DNA from: Symsagittifera roscoffensis
Lineage: Eukaryota; Xenacoelomorpha; Acoela; Convolutidae
Direction: 5' to 3'
Length of the DNA: 64,000 bases
Assembly: GCF_963678635.1 (NCBI RefSeq)
Contig: NC_087066.1
Span: forward strand, 20,925,996 to 20,989,995
Position numbers and translations under genes: made by a program. Positions 49,312 to 60,908 of this stretch are shown here, piece after piece. The stretch's first letter is position 1. Every line of letters starts with the position of its first letter. The notes beneath the pieces were generated by a model that had not been told where the DNA came from, searched no databases, and worked only from the letters and a program-made list of their open reading frames with translations.

Positions 49312-50601
49312 TCATTTGAAATGAGTGTTCAAAAAAATAATTTGACAACAGACTGCAAAAGGCTTCGAGTGCTTTAAGAGGTTTTGGTGGATCGTTATTT
49401 TCACAGAATAGTAATGTATCATCCCCGCATATTGGACTATATTACATGTTTTGTCAATTTGTTTGTTGAGATCGTTAATGTAGAGATTGAATATTAGAGG
49501 GCCTAGGACAGTGCCCTGTGGGAAACTCTGCTCAAGTGCAATCCAATCGGATTCGGTGTTGTCAACAATTTTTTTCTGGCTTCGGTTGGTGATAAAGGAA
49601 TTGATCATTTCTATAGCTTCATCGGAAAATTTTAGCTCTTTTAGTTTCTGTTTAAGATACGTACGATCAATAGAATCAAATGCCTTAGAAAGATCCAGTA
49701 AGGAACATGCTACAGTTTTGTTGTTGTCTATTGTTTTTCTGAATGCTTCAGTGCAATAAAGAATAGCGTCGATTGTTGAATATGATGTTCTCAACCCAAA
49801 TTGGGTATTACTTGGTAATTTTTTGCATATCAGATTTTCGTTGATTTGTTTATAAAACAATTTTTCAAAATTTTGAGAGAGCCCCAGTTATAGATATAAG
49901 CCTATAATTTTCCGGTAGTTCTGGAACCTCTTTTTTGTAAATTGGTGCGACAATTGCTTTTTTGAGCTTGCAAGGATATATCTTGTTTTTCAAAAACTCA
50001 TTCTATAGAAACGTCAGATGTGTGTATATTTCATTGCAGCCATCCTTCAATGCCCAGGCTGGAATTTTGGATGGAACTGGTGCCTTTCGACAATTAAAAA
50101 TATTACATTCAGCTGATGTGATGAATCGGAAAGAAAATTTATTATTATTTTGAATGTTGCATGTAGAATTCGGTGGGTTTTGCTGGATTTTGAACTTTTC
50201 TCATAAAAGCATCCAAGAGTTGAGAACTTGTAATTTAGCAGGTTCGCCACCTGTAAATTTTTGGTTATGAAATCGCCGAAAGAGTTTCTGAGTAATGGAA
50301 TGATGTTGGAAGATTTTTTTGAGTTTCTTGTAACGTTTGTTATACTCCATTTTTTGCGTTCACTTTTTCTCGAGTTAAACAGTTGGGATTTAATTTTATC
50401 GTCTTCATAGTTTACCTTTGATTTGTCGTTGCGAATGAAAATAGTCTTCTGTGGGGCACATTCTTTAATTGTGTCAGCAATGTTAGATGTGAAGATGTCG
50501 AACATTACTTCGGGATTATTATTGCTATAGAAACTTCTCCAAGTTATAGCTGATAGTTTTTGTTTGAATTTGTAATCGGAGTAATTGGATTTGTCGTACA
50601 T
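49312..50601 (-). pseudogene. Non-LTR reverse transcriptase, 5' copy, and ORF2 linker
   Basis: Frame 49312-49860 repeats the same RT blocks (QFGLRTSYSTIDAI, LLDLSKAFDSIDR, PQGTVLGPL) with the same altered QYAGMIHYY box. Frame 50047-50601 is the lysine-rich linker that joins endonuclease to RT in such ORF2 proteins. The segment 49110-50390 corresponds to 47740-49090, showing a ~1.3-kb tandem duplication, diverged by several percent, with the degraded active site already present before duplication. Confidence 0.75.
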
Positions 50602-51230
50602 TTTACGTTTGATTGGTCTTACGTTGTTGTACAGCTTAAGTTCTGTTATGAATGCTGTTGCTTGGTGGTCGGTCTTAATTGGTGGTGTGAATACTATTTA
50701 ATTATTCGTTAGACCTTTTATGCTTAGGTCGGTGATAGTATAGTCAATTAGTGCTTTTAGTGACGTCCAGATTATATGGTATTGAGATTGTATCTAAAGA
50801 TTGTTTGTCGTCTTTGTTGAGATAGTTGAGATTGTAATCTCCTAGTAAAATTAGGTTTGAATTAAATGACTGTGCATGGTCAATTGATTTGCTAGATCTT
50901 CTAAGAAGTTTGTTTTGTTGTTTCTATTAGGGTTGTAGGCTAGGTTTAATAGAGTGGTTCTATCATTTTTGTTTAGTCCGGCTTTAAATTTTATCCAGAT
51001 GCTATCATACTTTTCATGCATGTTGTTAAAGTCTTGTCTTATTTTGGGTTTAATTTTTTTGGAAGCAGTAACATGACCCCTCCACCCTTCAATTTTTTAC
51101 TTGATTCATAAATTCTATCACATTGGAACAACTTGTGTTTCTCAATGTCTATGGCCCATAGTTTATTGTCATTTCTATCATTGAACCATGTAAGAACTTC
51201 TACAATTAAGGTGTAATACTTTTGAGTTGT
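50602..51230 (-). pseudogene. AP-endonuclease region of the non-LTR ORF2
   Basis: Translation of the minus strand here, across stops, gives YDSIWIKFKAGLNKNDRTT, NLAYNPNRNN and LLGDYNLNYL, resembling the ExK-type endonuclease blocks WLxF, YxPP and GDFN. It is fragmentary and gives no usable protein. It sits between ORF1 and the RT, as expected. Confidence 0.55.
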
Positions 51231-51632
51231 TGTTGTAGTTTTCCAGGTTTTCCTTTATTTGACTTAATTTTTATTGAAGGGTCCTGGATTTGGGTGGATA
51301 TCCCCTGATGTTAGGAGAGTTTTATGAAGGGACCTTTCTTTTTGTAAGTCTTGCTTGTGTTTTTTGTATAATAATTGTAATAGTAATAGTTTATATTATT
51401 GAGTATAGTGCAATAATATTTGTTCGAGTATATTGTGGCAACCCATGGAAAAAGATAATTTCTTTTTTTTTATTCGGTACCTTATAAGCTACAAATCGAT
51501 CGCTTTCGCAGAAATTGATGACAGATATGCTAGTTCAGACAAATAGTAACAGCATATCGTTTTGTAGAACAATTTTAATTAAAATTACAAATAACAGTCG
51601 TTTATCAAAAAGATATTCTTAACTAGCATTAC

Positions 51633-52490
51633 TTAATAATGAAAACCTTGCAAGTAGTTACACGACTGCGTGTTACGATTCAGAATATAGTTATAATTAC
51701 TATCACAGCTCAATGAGTTGTTGTTTAAATCATTTTGACCAGTTTGTCGGCCATGACCAGTTTGTCGGCCATATGGGTGCATGCGATTGTTACTATAGGG
51801 TCGATTGGTAGACCTATAAACATTTTTATGTTGATAATTGGAAAGCAATTTTTGGTTGGAATTTGCTCTTCCAGTATAATCAGGGGCTGGTTTCACCCTC
51901 GGGAGTTTACTTGAGTGTTTGAACACATATGAGCCGAGGCAATTGCGCAAAAATTGTATACCTAATTCATCGTTCAGGTGTATAGTGTCAAAATATAAAC
52001 TCTGATAGCTCTCCAAGCTTTTCCTGTTTGAATTTAGATTTAGCACCTCAAATCCCGTCGTCGAACCATACATTTCATTCAGAAAACGATTATAATGATC
52101 AGTTTTGTCATTAGCATCATCCTTGTTAAGTATTGGCGGTATTTCACAGAAAACGACCGAATCTGGTGAAAATTTTGCAGTTATTAAAGCGATAAATTTG
52201 TCATATTTGGCGCTAAATTCATCAATTGTTGAGTAAATATTTTTAAGATGGAAGTTTTCCCATCTTGGATTATCACACACTTAAATTTTTTTTTAACTAT
52301 GTTGGTCTAGGACTTTTATTTTGTCCTCGGTGGAGCTACCCCTGTATGCATGAACAACCGTATCATAGGGGAAAATTTCAGTTTTCACCCTAGCAATTAT
52401 ACTTGAACCCAAAATTAAGTTTACACACTCCTCTGGTATAGGAAAAGGCGAAAAGTTTCTCACCGTTTTTGATACTTCTTTTGCTATCGT
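51633..52490 (-). pseudogene. Non-LTR ORF1 SGNH-esterase domain
   Basis: The open frame 51633-52280 (215 aa) starts just after block III (VCDN in place of GxND). It has VVFCEIPPILN, a FNxFLNEM-like helix and YFDTIHLNDELG, in which the block-V Asp and His (DTIH) are present, then a basic Asn/Arg-rich tail. Upstream to ~52490, across stops, are block I (LILGSSIIARV, the nucleophile Ser in GSS) and block II (AYRGSS). This is the esterase known in CR1 ORF1 proteins. It is a different lineage from the SGNH domain of E1/E2. Confidence 0.7.
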
Positions 52491-52536
52491 CGATGTTCAC
52501 TGTAGTTTGCCATCCTTGTCTGCCTCCAATGTTTTC

Positions 52537-52878
52537 TCAATAAACTCCATATTTTACGATAATCTTCCTTTTGGTCGTACAAATCGGAGTAAATCTTGTA
52601 TAAAGCTGATTTTTGAAGTTCATTATATTCTTCTTGGCTAATTTTTTTGCTTGACATTTTTTAAATGGATGCAAATGACTGGTAACTGGAAGGACAGTAT
52701 TTGATAATGACTTCAGACCCTGTATTTCTACTAAAAAGTTCAATTTTAGTGCTGAGATAATTTTCTTTTTCTGCAAATTAAATTCCTTTTTCTGCTGAAA
52801 ATTTTTCTTCTGCAAATATAAGCTTCTTTTTTCCTTTCCCAAATTTATTTTGTTCGCTCGTCTGATTCGATCAAGCAT
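52537..52878 (-). pseudogene. Non-LTR ORF1 basic N-terminal part
   Basis: A 113-aa Lys/Gln-rich frame with repeated LQKKxF units, probably the nucleic-acid-binding amino end of ORF1. It is frameshifted from the SGNH part. The underlying DNA is a TTTTTCTGC-rich imperfect repeat (about 52740-52960), which could also explain the ORF. Confidence 0.4.
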
Positions 52879-52900
52879 TGACTTCCTGTTTTTCTGCTGA

Positions 52901-53767
52901 TAAATAATTTCTGCTAAAAATATCTTTTTTCTGCAAAATAATATCCTTTTTCTGTTGAATAGCTATAATTTTTTTTTCTTCTAAATTGGTTCTCTGTAAC
53001 TGTCTTTTTTTTTGCCGAGTTCGGTTTTTTTAATACAGATTTTCGAATAAAGCATGTATGGAATTTTCCAAGTTTAGGGTTTGATATAATGTACGGATGT
53101 TTTGTTTTAATTCGAATAAAGTTTCTAGTTCAGACTAATCTCTATCTAAAACTGTATTTTTGTTTTTAGAGAATTTTCCTTAAGTGTGTGAAGGTCAGAA
53201 AGATCAAAGGCAAAAATAATGAAAAAAGGAGCAAAAAAAAACTGACTGATTTCTAGCTCTCCACAGAAAATTTTATAATAGACCAAGAGCAAATGATCAG
53301 AACTGCCCTACATGTATTTATCAAAAATTGGTTTTCATTATCTGCACTTAGTTGTTCGAAACGCATGTAATTGTAAAAAAAGCTGAATTTAGCTAAGTTA
53401 TAAACCAGAACAACTCAATAATATCGCTTAGAAAATTTTACATTGCAAACTTGAGGACAACTTTGAGATTTGTAGACAGTGTCGAGGAAACCGGAGGTGG
53501 CAAAGAGGAGGAAACTTCACCGCATATGGTGAGTAAGTTTTGTTTTGCTTCGTGTCACGTGTGGTTTTTTCCTCGTGACCAGCATCAGGGATTTTGGGTA
53601 CTCGACTTCTTGAGGAACCGGAACCGAATGCCTCTGTAGGAACCGAGAACAGTTGGTCGGTCACAATCACCAGGAACCGGAAAGGACCTGAAAGACGGAA
53701 CCGATCGATATCGATCTAGCTTAGACAGACCAGTTTGCATTTTTTTCTTCAAAAATGACTAAGCATT
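52901..53767. other. No gene seen
   Basis: AT-rich with poly-T and TTCTGC-type tracts up to ~53030, then unremarkable sequence. Short ORFs at 53428-53670 overlap on both strands with no domain. Confidence 0.6.
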
Positions 53768-54274
53768 GTAACATTCGCCAAGAATTAACACAGTGACCGA
53801 GCGTAAAAAAAGTACCTATTGACTACTGGCAGGCGTCAGTTACCTTAGTTCTACTCGCTTTTAACCGTCTAGACCTAGTCAGTTAGTTTTCTAGTCTGTT
53901 TAGGGCTACATAAAAAGTTACCGTTTTTAGGCCATCAGTCCAATGAATTTTGATCAGCTTTCGTTAACAAGCAAAAATAACCACATAGCTGAGTCTCGGA
54001 ACCCCAGACTACATGATTACTATTAAAAAAACGACTCGAAAACCATAGTTTACTATGTTTTTAGTGACAGCTATATACTAAACCCATTGGAGATGGATTG
54101 ATTTTCCTCTTTCTAACTACTCATGCTCTGAAATGCTGTACAAATTTGAATTAAATAAAATGTTCAGGGCTTTACAGCAGCTAAAAGTTTGCCTTTAATA
54201 GTCTCTCACAGATAAGCAACAGTCTCTGGGCACCGGGTCTCCAGTTCCGTTATCCCCCGGAGGTAACGCTGTTT
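53768..54274 (-). repeat. Inverted relic of an E1-type LTR, 3' part
   Basis: Starting GTAACATTCGCC, the reverse complement of the LTR end, it follows the E1 LTR backwards (GCCATCAGTC, GATCAGCTTTCGTT, AGCTGAGTCTC) with considerable divergence, and breaks off around the LTR middle (near the sequence before the TATA box). Confidence 0.75.
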
Positions 54275-54850
54275 GTAACATTCGCCCAAATACTACATAG
54301 TGTCGAAGCATAGAAAAAGCAATTTTTGACGATTGGCAGGCATCAATTACCTAATTTCTACCCGTTTTTCACCGTCTAGACATAGCCAGTTGATATGCTC
54401 TGAAAAACAATATGAAATTGGATTTAATTCAACTACTCAGGGCATCACAGCAGCTAAAATGTAAGTTCTGCAGTCTACTAATACTTTGATAACCGGGCCT
54501 CCAATTCCACTTTCCTTTAGAGATAACTCTCTTATCTTCCCGATTTCGTGGCGCGGGAGGGTACTGATCAGCTCCGGATATCCCACTGAAGCCTCCTTTC
54601 CTCTTATCGGCTCCCGTTACGCGTCTTATCGTGCGTGATTGTCACGATAAGGAACTTCGTGTTTTTTCTTTCGTTTTTCTTTCGACTGATTCTCGTCTTG
54701 TTTATCTTGGTGTCTGTTTTTTTCTGATTTTCTTACCAAATATGGCCGTTTTTGTATTTCTCAGAATTAGACCGCTGAGAATCGAAATTTCGAAAATTAA
54801 AAATTCCAGATTATTCTGACCCTCTTTTTTACTAATAATCTTCAAAAACA
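54275..54850 (-). repeat. Second inverted relic of an E1-type LTR
   Basis: Starts again at GTAACATTCGCCCAAATACTAC, abutting the first relic. It has an internal deletion but reaches the LTR 5' half (ATGGCCGTTTTTGTATTTCT and the region near GACCCTC). The two relics are in the same orientation. Confidence 0.7.
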
Positions 54851-56390
54851 GCTAGTACATGCAAAATTGCAATCCAATTAAGAATGAAACCAACCCAACA
54901 GCAGCCCAATTTTATCCACGAACCACCGATTTGATACACTTATATGAAAAAAGTGCAAAACTTATCGGAAAATACTAAATTTGATATTTCCTTGGTGTAA
55001 ATTAGGCGGTTCAACAAAGTTTTGATTCTTTTGCAATGTTTAACATTGCTTATACTAGATAAAACGAAATATGTTTTGGATAGTTTTAGCTCCCATCTAA
55101 AAAAGTTTGGGCAAAACTGAAAAAGATTGAGCTGATATCAGTTTCACTGACTCTTGTGTCGAATTTTTTTTATTACTCACCTAATTTGGGGATCCAAAAA
55201 ACAATCCAAGTCCAATAGAAACAATTAAATCAAACTATAAAAAATGCTCAATAAAAGCACATAATCTGAAATTTGTCCATTTAATTTTTCAAAATGTTAA
55301 CCGAAAGCGCATACACAATAGAACATTTTTTTATGACATGGCTTAAACAACACTTCAGGGATTTTTTGAAGTGTGGCTTAAGAAAGAAATCGATATGAAC
55401 TTATGGAATGTTGAACCTCATACACATGTGATGTTTAGATAAGTCAGACAGTCAGTGATGAAGAAAGTGGTGGTGTTTTGTTATATAAACCAATTAACTT
55501 GGCCCACAAATTGACGTTTTAATTTTATTCAGTAGCAAAGAATATGAGTCAGTGAAGGACTGAATTCAAATCTGATTTTGATTTGTCACAATGGAAAAAA
55601 ATTATTTTACGTTATGTCCCAAATGGACCGAAATTTATTGGGTTTTTGAAACAATTTACCTTGAATATTGATGATGCTCTTTCTGTACCTCGGTAAATGA
55701 CTTTAACGGGTCGTTATAACAATAACAAAATTTATTTGAACAAAATAGAAAATATAATATTGAATCAACCGTCATTCCTTTTTGATTAAACTTTTATTGT
55801 CCAATTGAGGAAACACGAGCGGGTCTTTTCGGGAAAAAATCCATTTTTTTATCTAAATTGGGAATATATGGAAACAAATGAAATGGTTTTTACTTTAATA
55901 TGCCCTACGAAACAGACCTTTTTGTTTCATTTATTTCGACTAAGATTAAAAGAGGAAAAAACAAGTTGAAAATACTTTTACTTTCAACAAAAAAATGCCA
56001 AAAACTGTAGTTTTCTTAATATCTATCCGCGCTTCCTTGGTTTTGTTTATATCAATGAACATACAGCCAAAACATGTTATTATTGTTGTGAAAGTTCATT
56101 CTGCGTAATTCATTACAAAAAGACCACTCAGGACGGAATAATTGCCACTCATTTTGACTATGATTTTTCAAGCTTAGGGGAATCTTTTGGCTCTGCTAAA
56201 CCTTATTTATACAATCCAAACATTTCTAAATTACCAAAGTTTAATTTTCAGCTCAAAACAGTGAAGCCATGTTATGATATAATGCAAGAATTAAACATCC
56301 AAAACACTCTGGAGTCTTTTTTTGTTCCTGCTTGGGCAAAATTGATTAACAATCAAATAATGTACCATATTTAATGTTTCTATTTGTTGC
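54851..56390. other. No gene seen
   Basis: AT-rich, full of stops in all frames. Its downstream end may belong to the decayed element whose RT scrap begins at 56391, but I cannot show that. Confidence 0.55.
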
Positions 56391-56681
56391 TTGTATAGAT
56401 GGGGGTGTTTTCCAACTGAACCAAAAAAAGCGAGTATATCTCCATTTTTCAACATCAATGACCCAATTTTTCAACATCAACTCACAATTCAATACAATGT
56501 GTTATTAAAATTAACCGAGAAAAATTTTCATTCCCAATTAGCGGAAGATGTGGAAAAACATCAAATCATGTTTCTTTTTCAATTTGGTTTTCGCAAACAT
56601 TTTTCCACCCAGGATGCGCTAATATACGTTAGTGAAAGTATTCGAAAAAACAAAGCTCCGAAAAATTGTTCTTTTGGATAA
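56391..56681 (+). pseudogene. Non-LTR reverse transcriptase scrap
   Basis: A 96-aa frame. GCFPTEPKKASISPFFNINDP resembles the RT block with K-A-x-I-x-P before NYRPIS, and QFGFRKHFSTQDALIYVSESIRKN matches the Q-x-GFR-x-ST-x-DA block. The palm is lost. Different from the minus-strand element at 48 kb. Confidence 0.65.
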
Positions 56682-56907
56682 GAAATTTTCAAATGGCTAG
56701 TGGCATTAGAAAATTACAATTCAAAAAAATAACATGTATGTTGATAATTTTACTTGAAAAGCTTTTGAGTTTGGCTGTGAAAACTAACTGTAACCATTCT
56801 AATTAGGATTCTTCTACAGATTAAGAAAAGTTTAAAATGTTGCCCTGGTGTCACGTGAAATCCGGATACAGACGCTAAGTACCGAGAGATAGCTGCATTG
56901 TTTTGGA

Positions 56908-57195
56908 ATTGTAAGAGTTGCATTTCGAGGGAGGAAAACAAAACAGAAGCGCAAAGCGTGAAAGTTTTTCTTCGTTACGTTATTGATATAGCGAGGAAGG
57001 TCAAAGAAGACCCTGAGAAAGTGTTTCAAGCCGCCAATTGAATTCTTCCTCGCTTACAGTTCACTATTGAAACACCAAATGCCCCGGAAAAACCTTGTTT
57101 TTCTAGATTTAGAAGTTAAAGTTATTACGGACTGGAGAGTGAGCTGTTGATGGTATCATAAACCAACATAAATTAAAACCATCCTGCATTTTAGT
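56908..57195 (+). pseudogene. Penelope-like reverse transcriptase scrap
   Basis: Across one stop and one shift the plus strand reads VFLRYVIDIARKV (family pattern RYVDDI, second Asp region altered), LPRLQFTIET, then FLDLEVKV and WYHKPT, which is the order RYVDD, FTxE, FLD, Y-K-PT typical of Penelope-like elements. No endonuclease is seen. It is a short, decayed fragment. Confidence 0.5.
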
Positions 57196-57537
57196 AGATG
57201 TGCTTCTTAAAAAATGCAATTGAAGAATCTATTCATCGTCTCTTAAGTTCGGGATATCGCCGCCGCAAAAAAAAACAGTGTTCAAAACCGAAAAATTAAA
57301 AATTTGTTTTCTGCCGTTAAAATCAGCTTTTTCGTGTGAGCTTAAATCCAAAATGGTATAAAAATTAGACTGTAGTGGATGCAATTTCATCTAAGTCAGC
57401 CTCCTACCGATCACAAGCTAAAACAGTCTGGAGGCGATGATATATTTTCAGAGTTAAGTTGGAAGATCATTGACCAGGCCACTAGCCAGTTTAACTAGTT
57501 AACGTAAAAATCGCTGCATATCAGGAAGGTGAAGCTA

Positions 57538-59443
57538 GACTAAACTCAAAAATTAAAATTAAAGAAAAAGAGATCAAACATTGAGGCTCTAATTCCAAAA
57601 ATGAAAGTTTTTTTTGCTCTGACATCAAAAAAAGTTAACAAACTGACATGTTAGTTTAACATTGATTTTCTAAATGAAAATATGAAACTAAAAACTTAGG
57701 AAAAAAACAAAACTCGCAGAAAAAATCAGGAGTGAATTTTTAAAGTTGTTTGCTTAATAGACATTATTTAACATTTTGATAAATTAATTTTTTAAAATAA
57801 TCTGTTTAATACTTTTCATGACTTTTGATCATTCTTTAAATTTAATTTTAGTTTCTAAACCTGAAAATGCATCAAAATTGAGCAAAAACGTTTGTTTAAT
57901 TAATTTTTTCGATCCCATAGATCTCAATAATCATAGCTTCCAAAAAAAAGCAGTCACATTAGTACCGAAACTTATCTTTTTGAATACTGATTGGTTGGAG
58001 TTTGATCCAATGATTTTATGGATTGATTTCTTACCGTTTAATGAAATTTAGAGCGATTTTGCAGCGGTTATTTTGAGAACTATGATAACGATCGCTTTGA
58101 TCTTTTGCTCTTGGTATATGCAAAAATTTTGTTTACATTCCCAGTGAAAGCTGTCAAAAAAAATTCATTGAAAAAAAGGCTCATAAGAGAGGAAAATTTT
58201 GAATTTGCCGTTGTCTTTGTCCACTAGTGTGCAAACAAAATCGGAACTCAAGCTGTCTATTCCGTTTCGTTCATTTTAGATTGAATTGCGTTTGACTGAT
58301 TGCGTGAGCTTCTTTCAGTTTGTTCTTGTTTGCTGAAGTGTTGATTGCAAACTGGAACAAGACTGCTCGTATCAGGGCGAAGCCCTGAATGTTCCGACTG
58401 CCTTTTAAGGCTTATCGGGCAGTAATAACAGTAAAAAGTTAAATGTAACAAAACAAAATGAACATTTTTTCTTCTAAAATTTGAAACTCAAACTAAACTC
58501 AAAAATTAAAATTAAAGAAAAAGAGATCAAACATTGAGGCTCTAATTCCAAAAATGAAAGTTTTTTTTGCTCTGACATCAAAAAAAGTTAACAAACTGAC
58601 ATGTTAGTTTAACATTGATTTTCTAAATGAAAATATGAAACTAAAAACTTAGGAAAAAAACAAAACTCGCAGAAAAAATCAGGAGTGAATTTTTAAAGTT
58701 GTTTGCTTAATAGACATTATTTAACATTTTGATAAATTAATTTTTTAAAATAATCTGTTTAATACTTTTCATGACTTTTGATCATTCTTTAAATTTAATT
58801 TTAGTTTCTAAACCTGAAAATGCATCAAAATTGAGCAAAAACGTTTGTTTAATTAATTTTTTCGATCCCATAGATCTCAATAATCATAGCTTCCAAAAAA
58901 AAGCAGTCACATTAGTACCGAAACTTATCTTTTTGAATACTGATTGGTTGGAGTTTGATCCAATGATTTTATGGATTGATTTCTTACCGTTTAATGAAAT
59001 TTAGAGCGATTTTGCAGCGGTTATTTTGAGAACTATGATAACGATCGCTTTGATCTTTTGCTCTTGGTATATGCAAAAATTTTGTTTACATTCCCAGTGA
59101 AAGCTGTCAAAAAAAATTCATTGAAAAAAAGGCTCATAAGAGAGGAAAATTTTGAATTTGCCGTTGTCTTTGTCCACTAGTGTGCAAACAAAATCGGAAC
59201 TCAAGCTGTCTATTCCGTTTCGTTCATTTTAGATTGAATTGCGTTTGACTGATTGCGTGAGCTTCTTTCAGTTTGTTCTTGTTTGCTGAAGTGTTGATTG
59301 CAAACTGGAACAAGACTGCTCGTATCAGGGCGAAGCCCTGAATGTTCCGACTGCCTTTTAAGGCTTATCGGGCAGTAATAACAGTAAAAAGTTAAATGTA
59401 ACAAAACAAAATGAACATTTTTTCTTCTAAAATTTGAAATTTT
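57538..59443. repeat. 953-bp tandem duplication, two copies
   Basis: Copy 1 is ~57538-58490 and copy 2 ~58491-59443. I found no differences in the parts compared. Each holds identical 77-aa (+) and 64-aa (-) frames that show no family, and a GGGCGAAGCCC/GGGCAGTAAT block. The near-identity means a very recent duplication or an assembly effect. Confidence 0.85.
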
Positions 59444-60642
59444 TTATGAAAATCATCCCGCCCACACGCCATATAAAATAAAAAAGGATAAATTTTGCTC
59501 CTTGTAACAAATTAATTATGGCAAATAAGCTTCTTTCAACCAATTTGGAACAATTTATAAGACGGATTAAATCTCCGCTTACGCTTTAAAAGCGCGAATT
59601 ATATCGCGCGTTGATTGCCCCAAATTGGCCAAAATGGCAAACTTTGAACCCCCATAACTTTACGAAAAATGATCTTTGGTGAAATATTTTTCGAACAACA
59701 CCTTTCGAATGATATGAAAAAAATTCCGTCAAAAATGGCTAGTTAAAAAGTCGAAATTTGCCTGAAGAAAGAAAAAACCCACCCCGAGCACAAATATTTC
59801 ATTACTTTCGTATCGAAAGTCGGAACAATAATTTTACAGGAAAAAATATCCAGTTATTGAAAGTCAAGTGAATATAATGAATAGAAAACCGCTTTTTAAA
59901 GAGAAGCAGTTAAGAAAAGGTTGCCGAAAACGATTTTTTGTGCAATGGTTAATTCTCTAATTAACTATCAGCGACTCTAATCCATTTGCAAAACTTAGTT
60001 TTCATTTATAATTCTTTGTAAGACGTTGGTTGCAAGAAGTAACGTACTTGGATTCAATTCTAATGTAAATTCCATTAAACGGGTTGCTATTAAAGAGCAG
60101 CGAGGGAAATTTGATTTGATTTGAAAAACGAGCGTTTCAAAACCCGTTTCAAATGCTTCTCTGGGATCACCATTAGGTTTGGGTTATTTTGTTGTAAAAA
60201 TGTGTCCATAGCTTAATTTTGATAATAAAAAATAGTAAAATGTAGCAAAACAACTTAGAATATTGTGGGTAAATGATGGCTGTGGTATCTAGTATTTTTT
60301 TTATTTTGGGCCGTTTTCTGCTATTTTCTGTATTTGAGCTTGGTAGGAAAGATGAGAATCAAAAAGTATACCTAAATAAAAGTATTTTATTTGTTTTCTC
60401 TACAACAATTATCGACTTATATAAGTAAGAAAATTGTCTCATTTATTCTGTTAATCATTTTCCCGACAAAAGCAAAGAAGTTTCATTTCGACGGGCTCTT
60501 GGCAAACAAAATTGTAGGCTACTGTGTTTGGTTCAAAGCAGCGGTTCATGTCAGGGATGAAACGCATACGAAACAGTCTGTCGCATGATGTACAAAACTA
60601 TATTAATCAAATACTCGATTTTGTACAGCATTCACGTATCAA
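59444..60642. other. No gene seen
   Basis: AT-rich with no supported ORF. A small palindrome GCGCGA/TCGCGC lies near 59592-59609. The 65-aa frame at 60391 has no recognisable feature. Confidence 0.55.
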
Positions 60643-60893
60643 AGCCATTCACGATACCAAGAAAACGAATAAAATATGCATGAATTGAATGATTTTATCA
60701 AGTTTTTCTGAACAAAATTTTAAAAAAAAATCTCGATTAAATTATTCAAATTATGCATAAACTATTGCTTCTTTGGTAATATTGACAATTCTTATACTTA
60801 ACTTACCCATAAGCTTATAAAAATTGATATTTTTCTGTTTTTCTGCTATTGGACCCATTCTGCTCTTAGACCATTCTGCTCAATGACTGGCCT
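60643..60893 (-). repeat. Truncated MITE-like repeat A
   Basis: The reverse complement of this stretch resembles the first ~240 bp of repeat B (61906-62150): AGCAGAATGGTCTAAGAGCAGAATGG at its end, GCATAATTTGA and ATTCATGCA blocks inside. The opposite terminus is not found, so it is truncated. With repeat B it forms a large inverted repeat flanking the hAT insertion. Confidence 0.6.
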
Positions 60894-60908
60894 TCCTGGA
60901 CACCACAC

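Larger units (their letters stand above)
47560..52900 (-). mobile_element. Decayed CR1-like non-LTR retrotransposon
   Basis: Read on the minus strand, 52.9 to 47.6 kb: a basic ORF1 N-terminus, an SGNH-type esterase domain, a degenerate AP-endonuclease region, a linker, then reverse transcriptase. The RT part is present twice in tandem. An SGNH esterase in ORF1 plus an AP endonuclease-RT in ORF2 is the layout known for CR1-type elements. All frames are broken by stops or shifts. Confidence 0.7.

Noticed and set aside
51290-51487. 65-aa plus-strand ORF with a hydrophobic stretch
   Set aside because: Lies antisense within the decayed non-LTR element and in AT-rich sequence, where hydrophobic frames arise by chance.
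57818-59404. Duplicated 77-aa and 64-aa ORFs as genes
   Set aside because: Their recurrence is due to the 953-bp tandem duplication; AT-rich composition and no recognisable motif.
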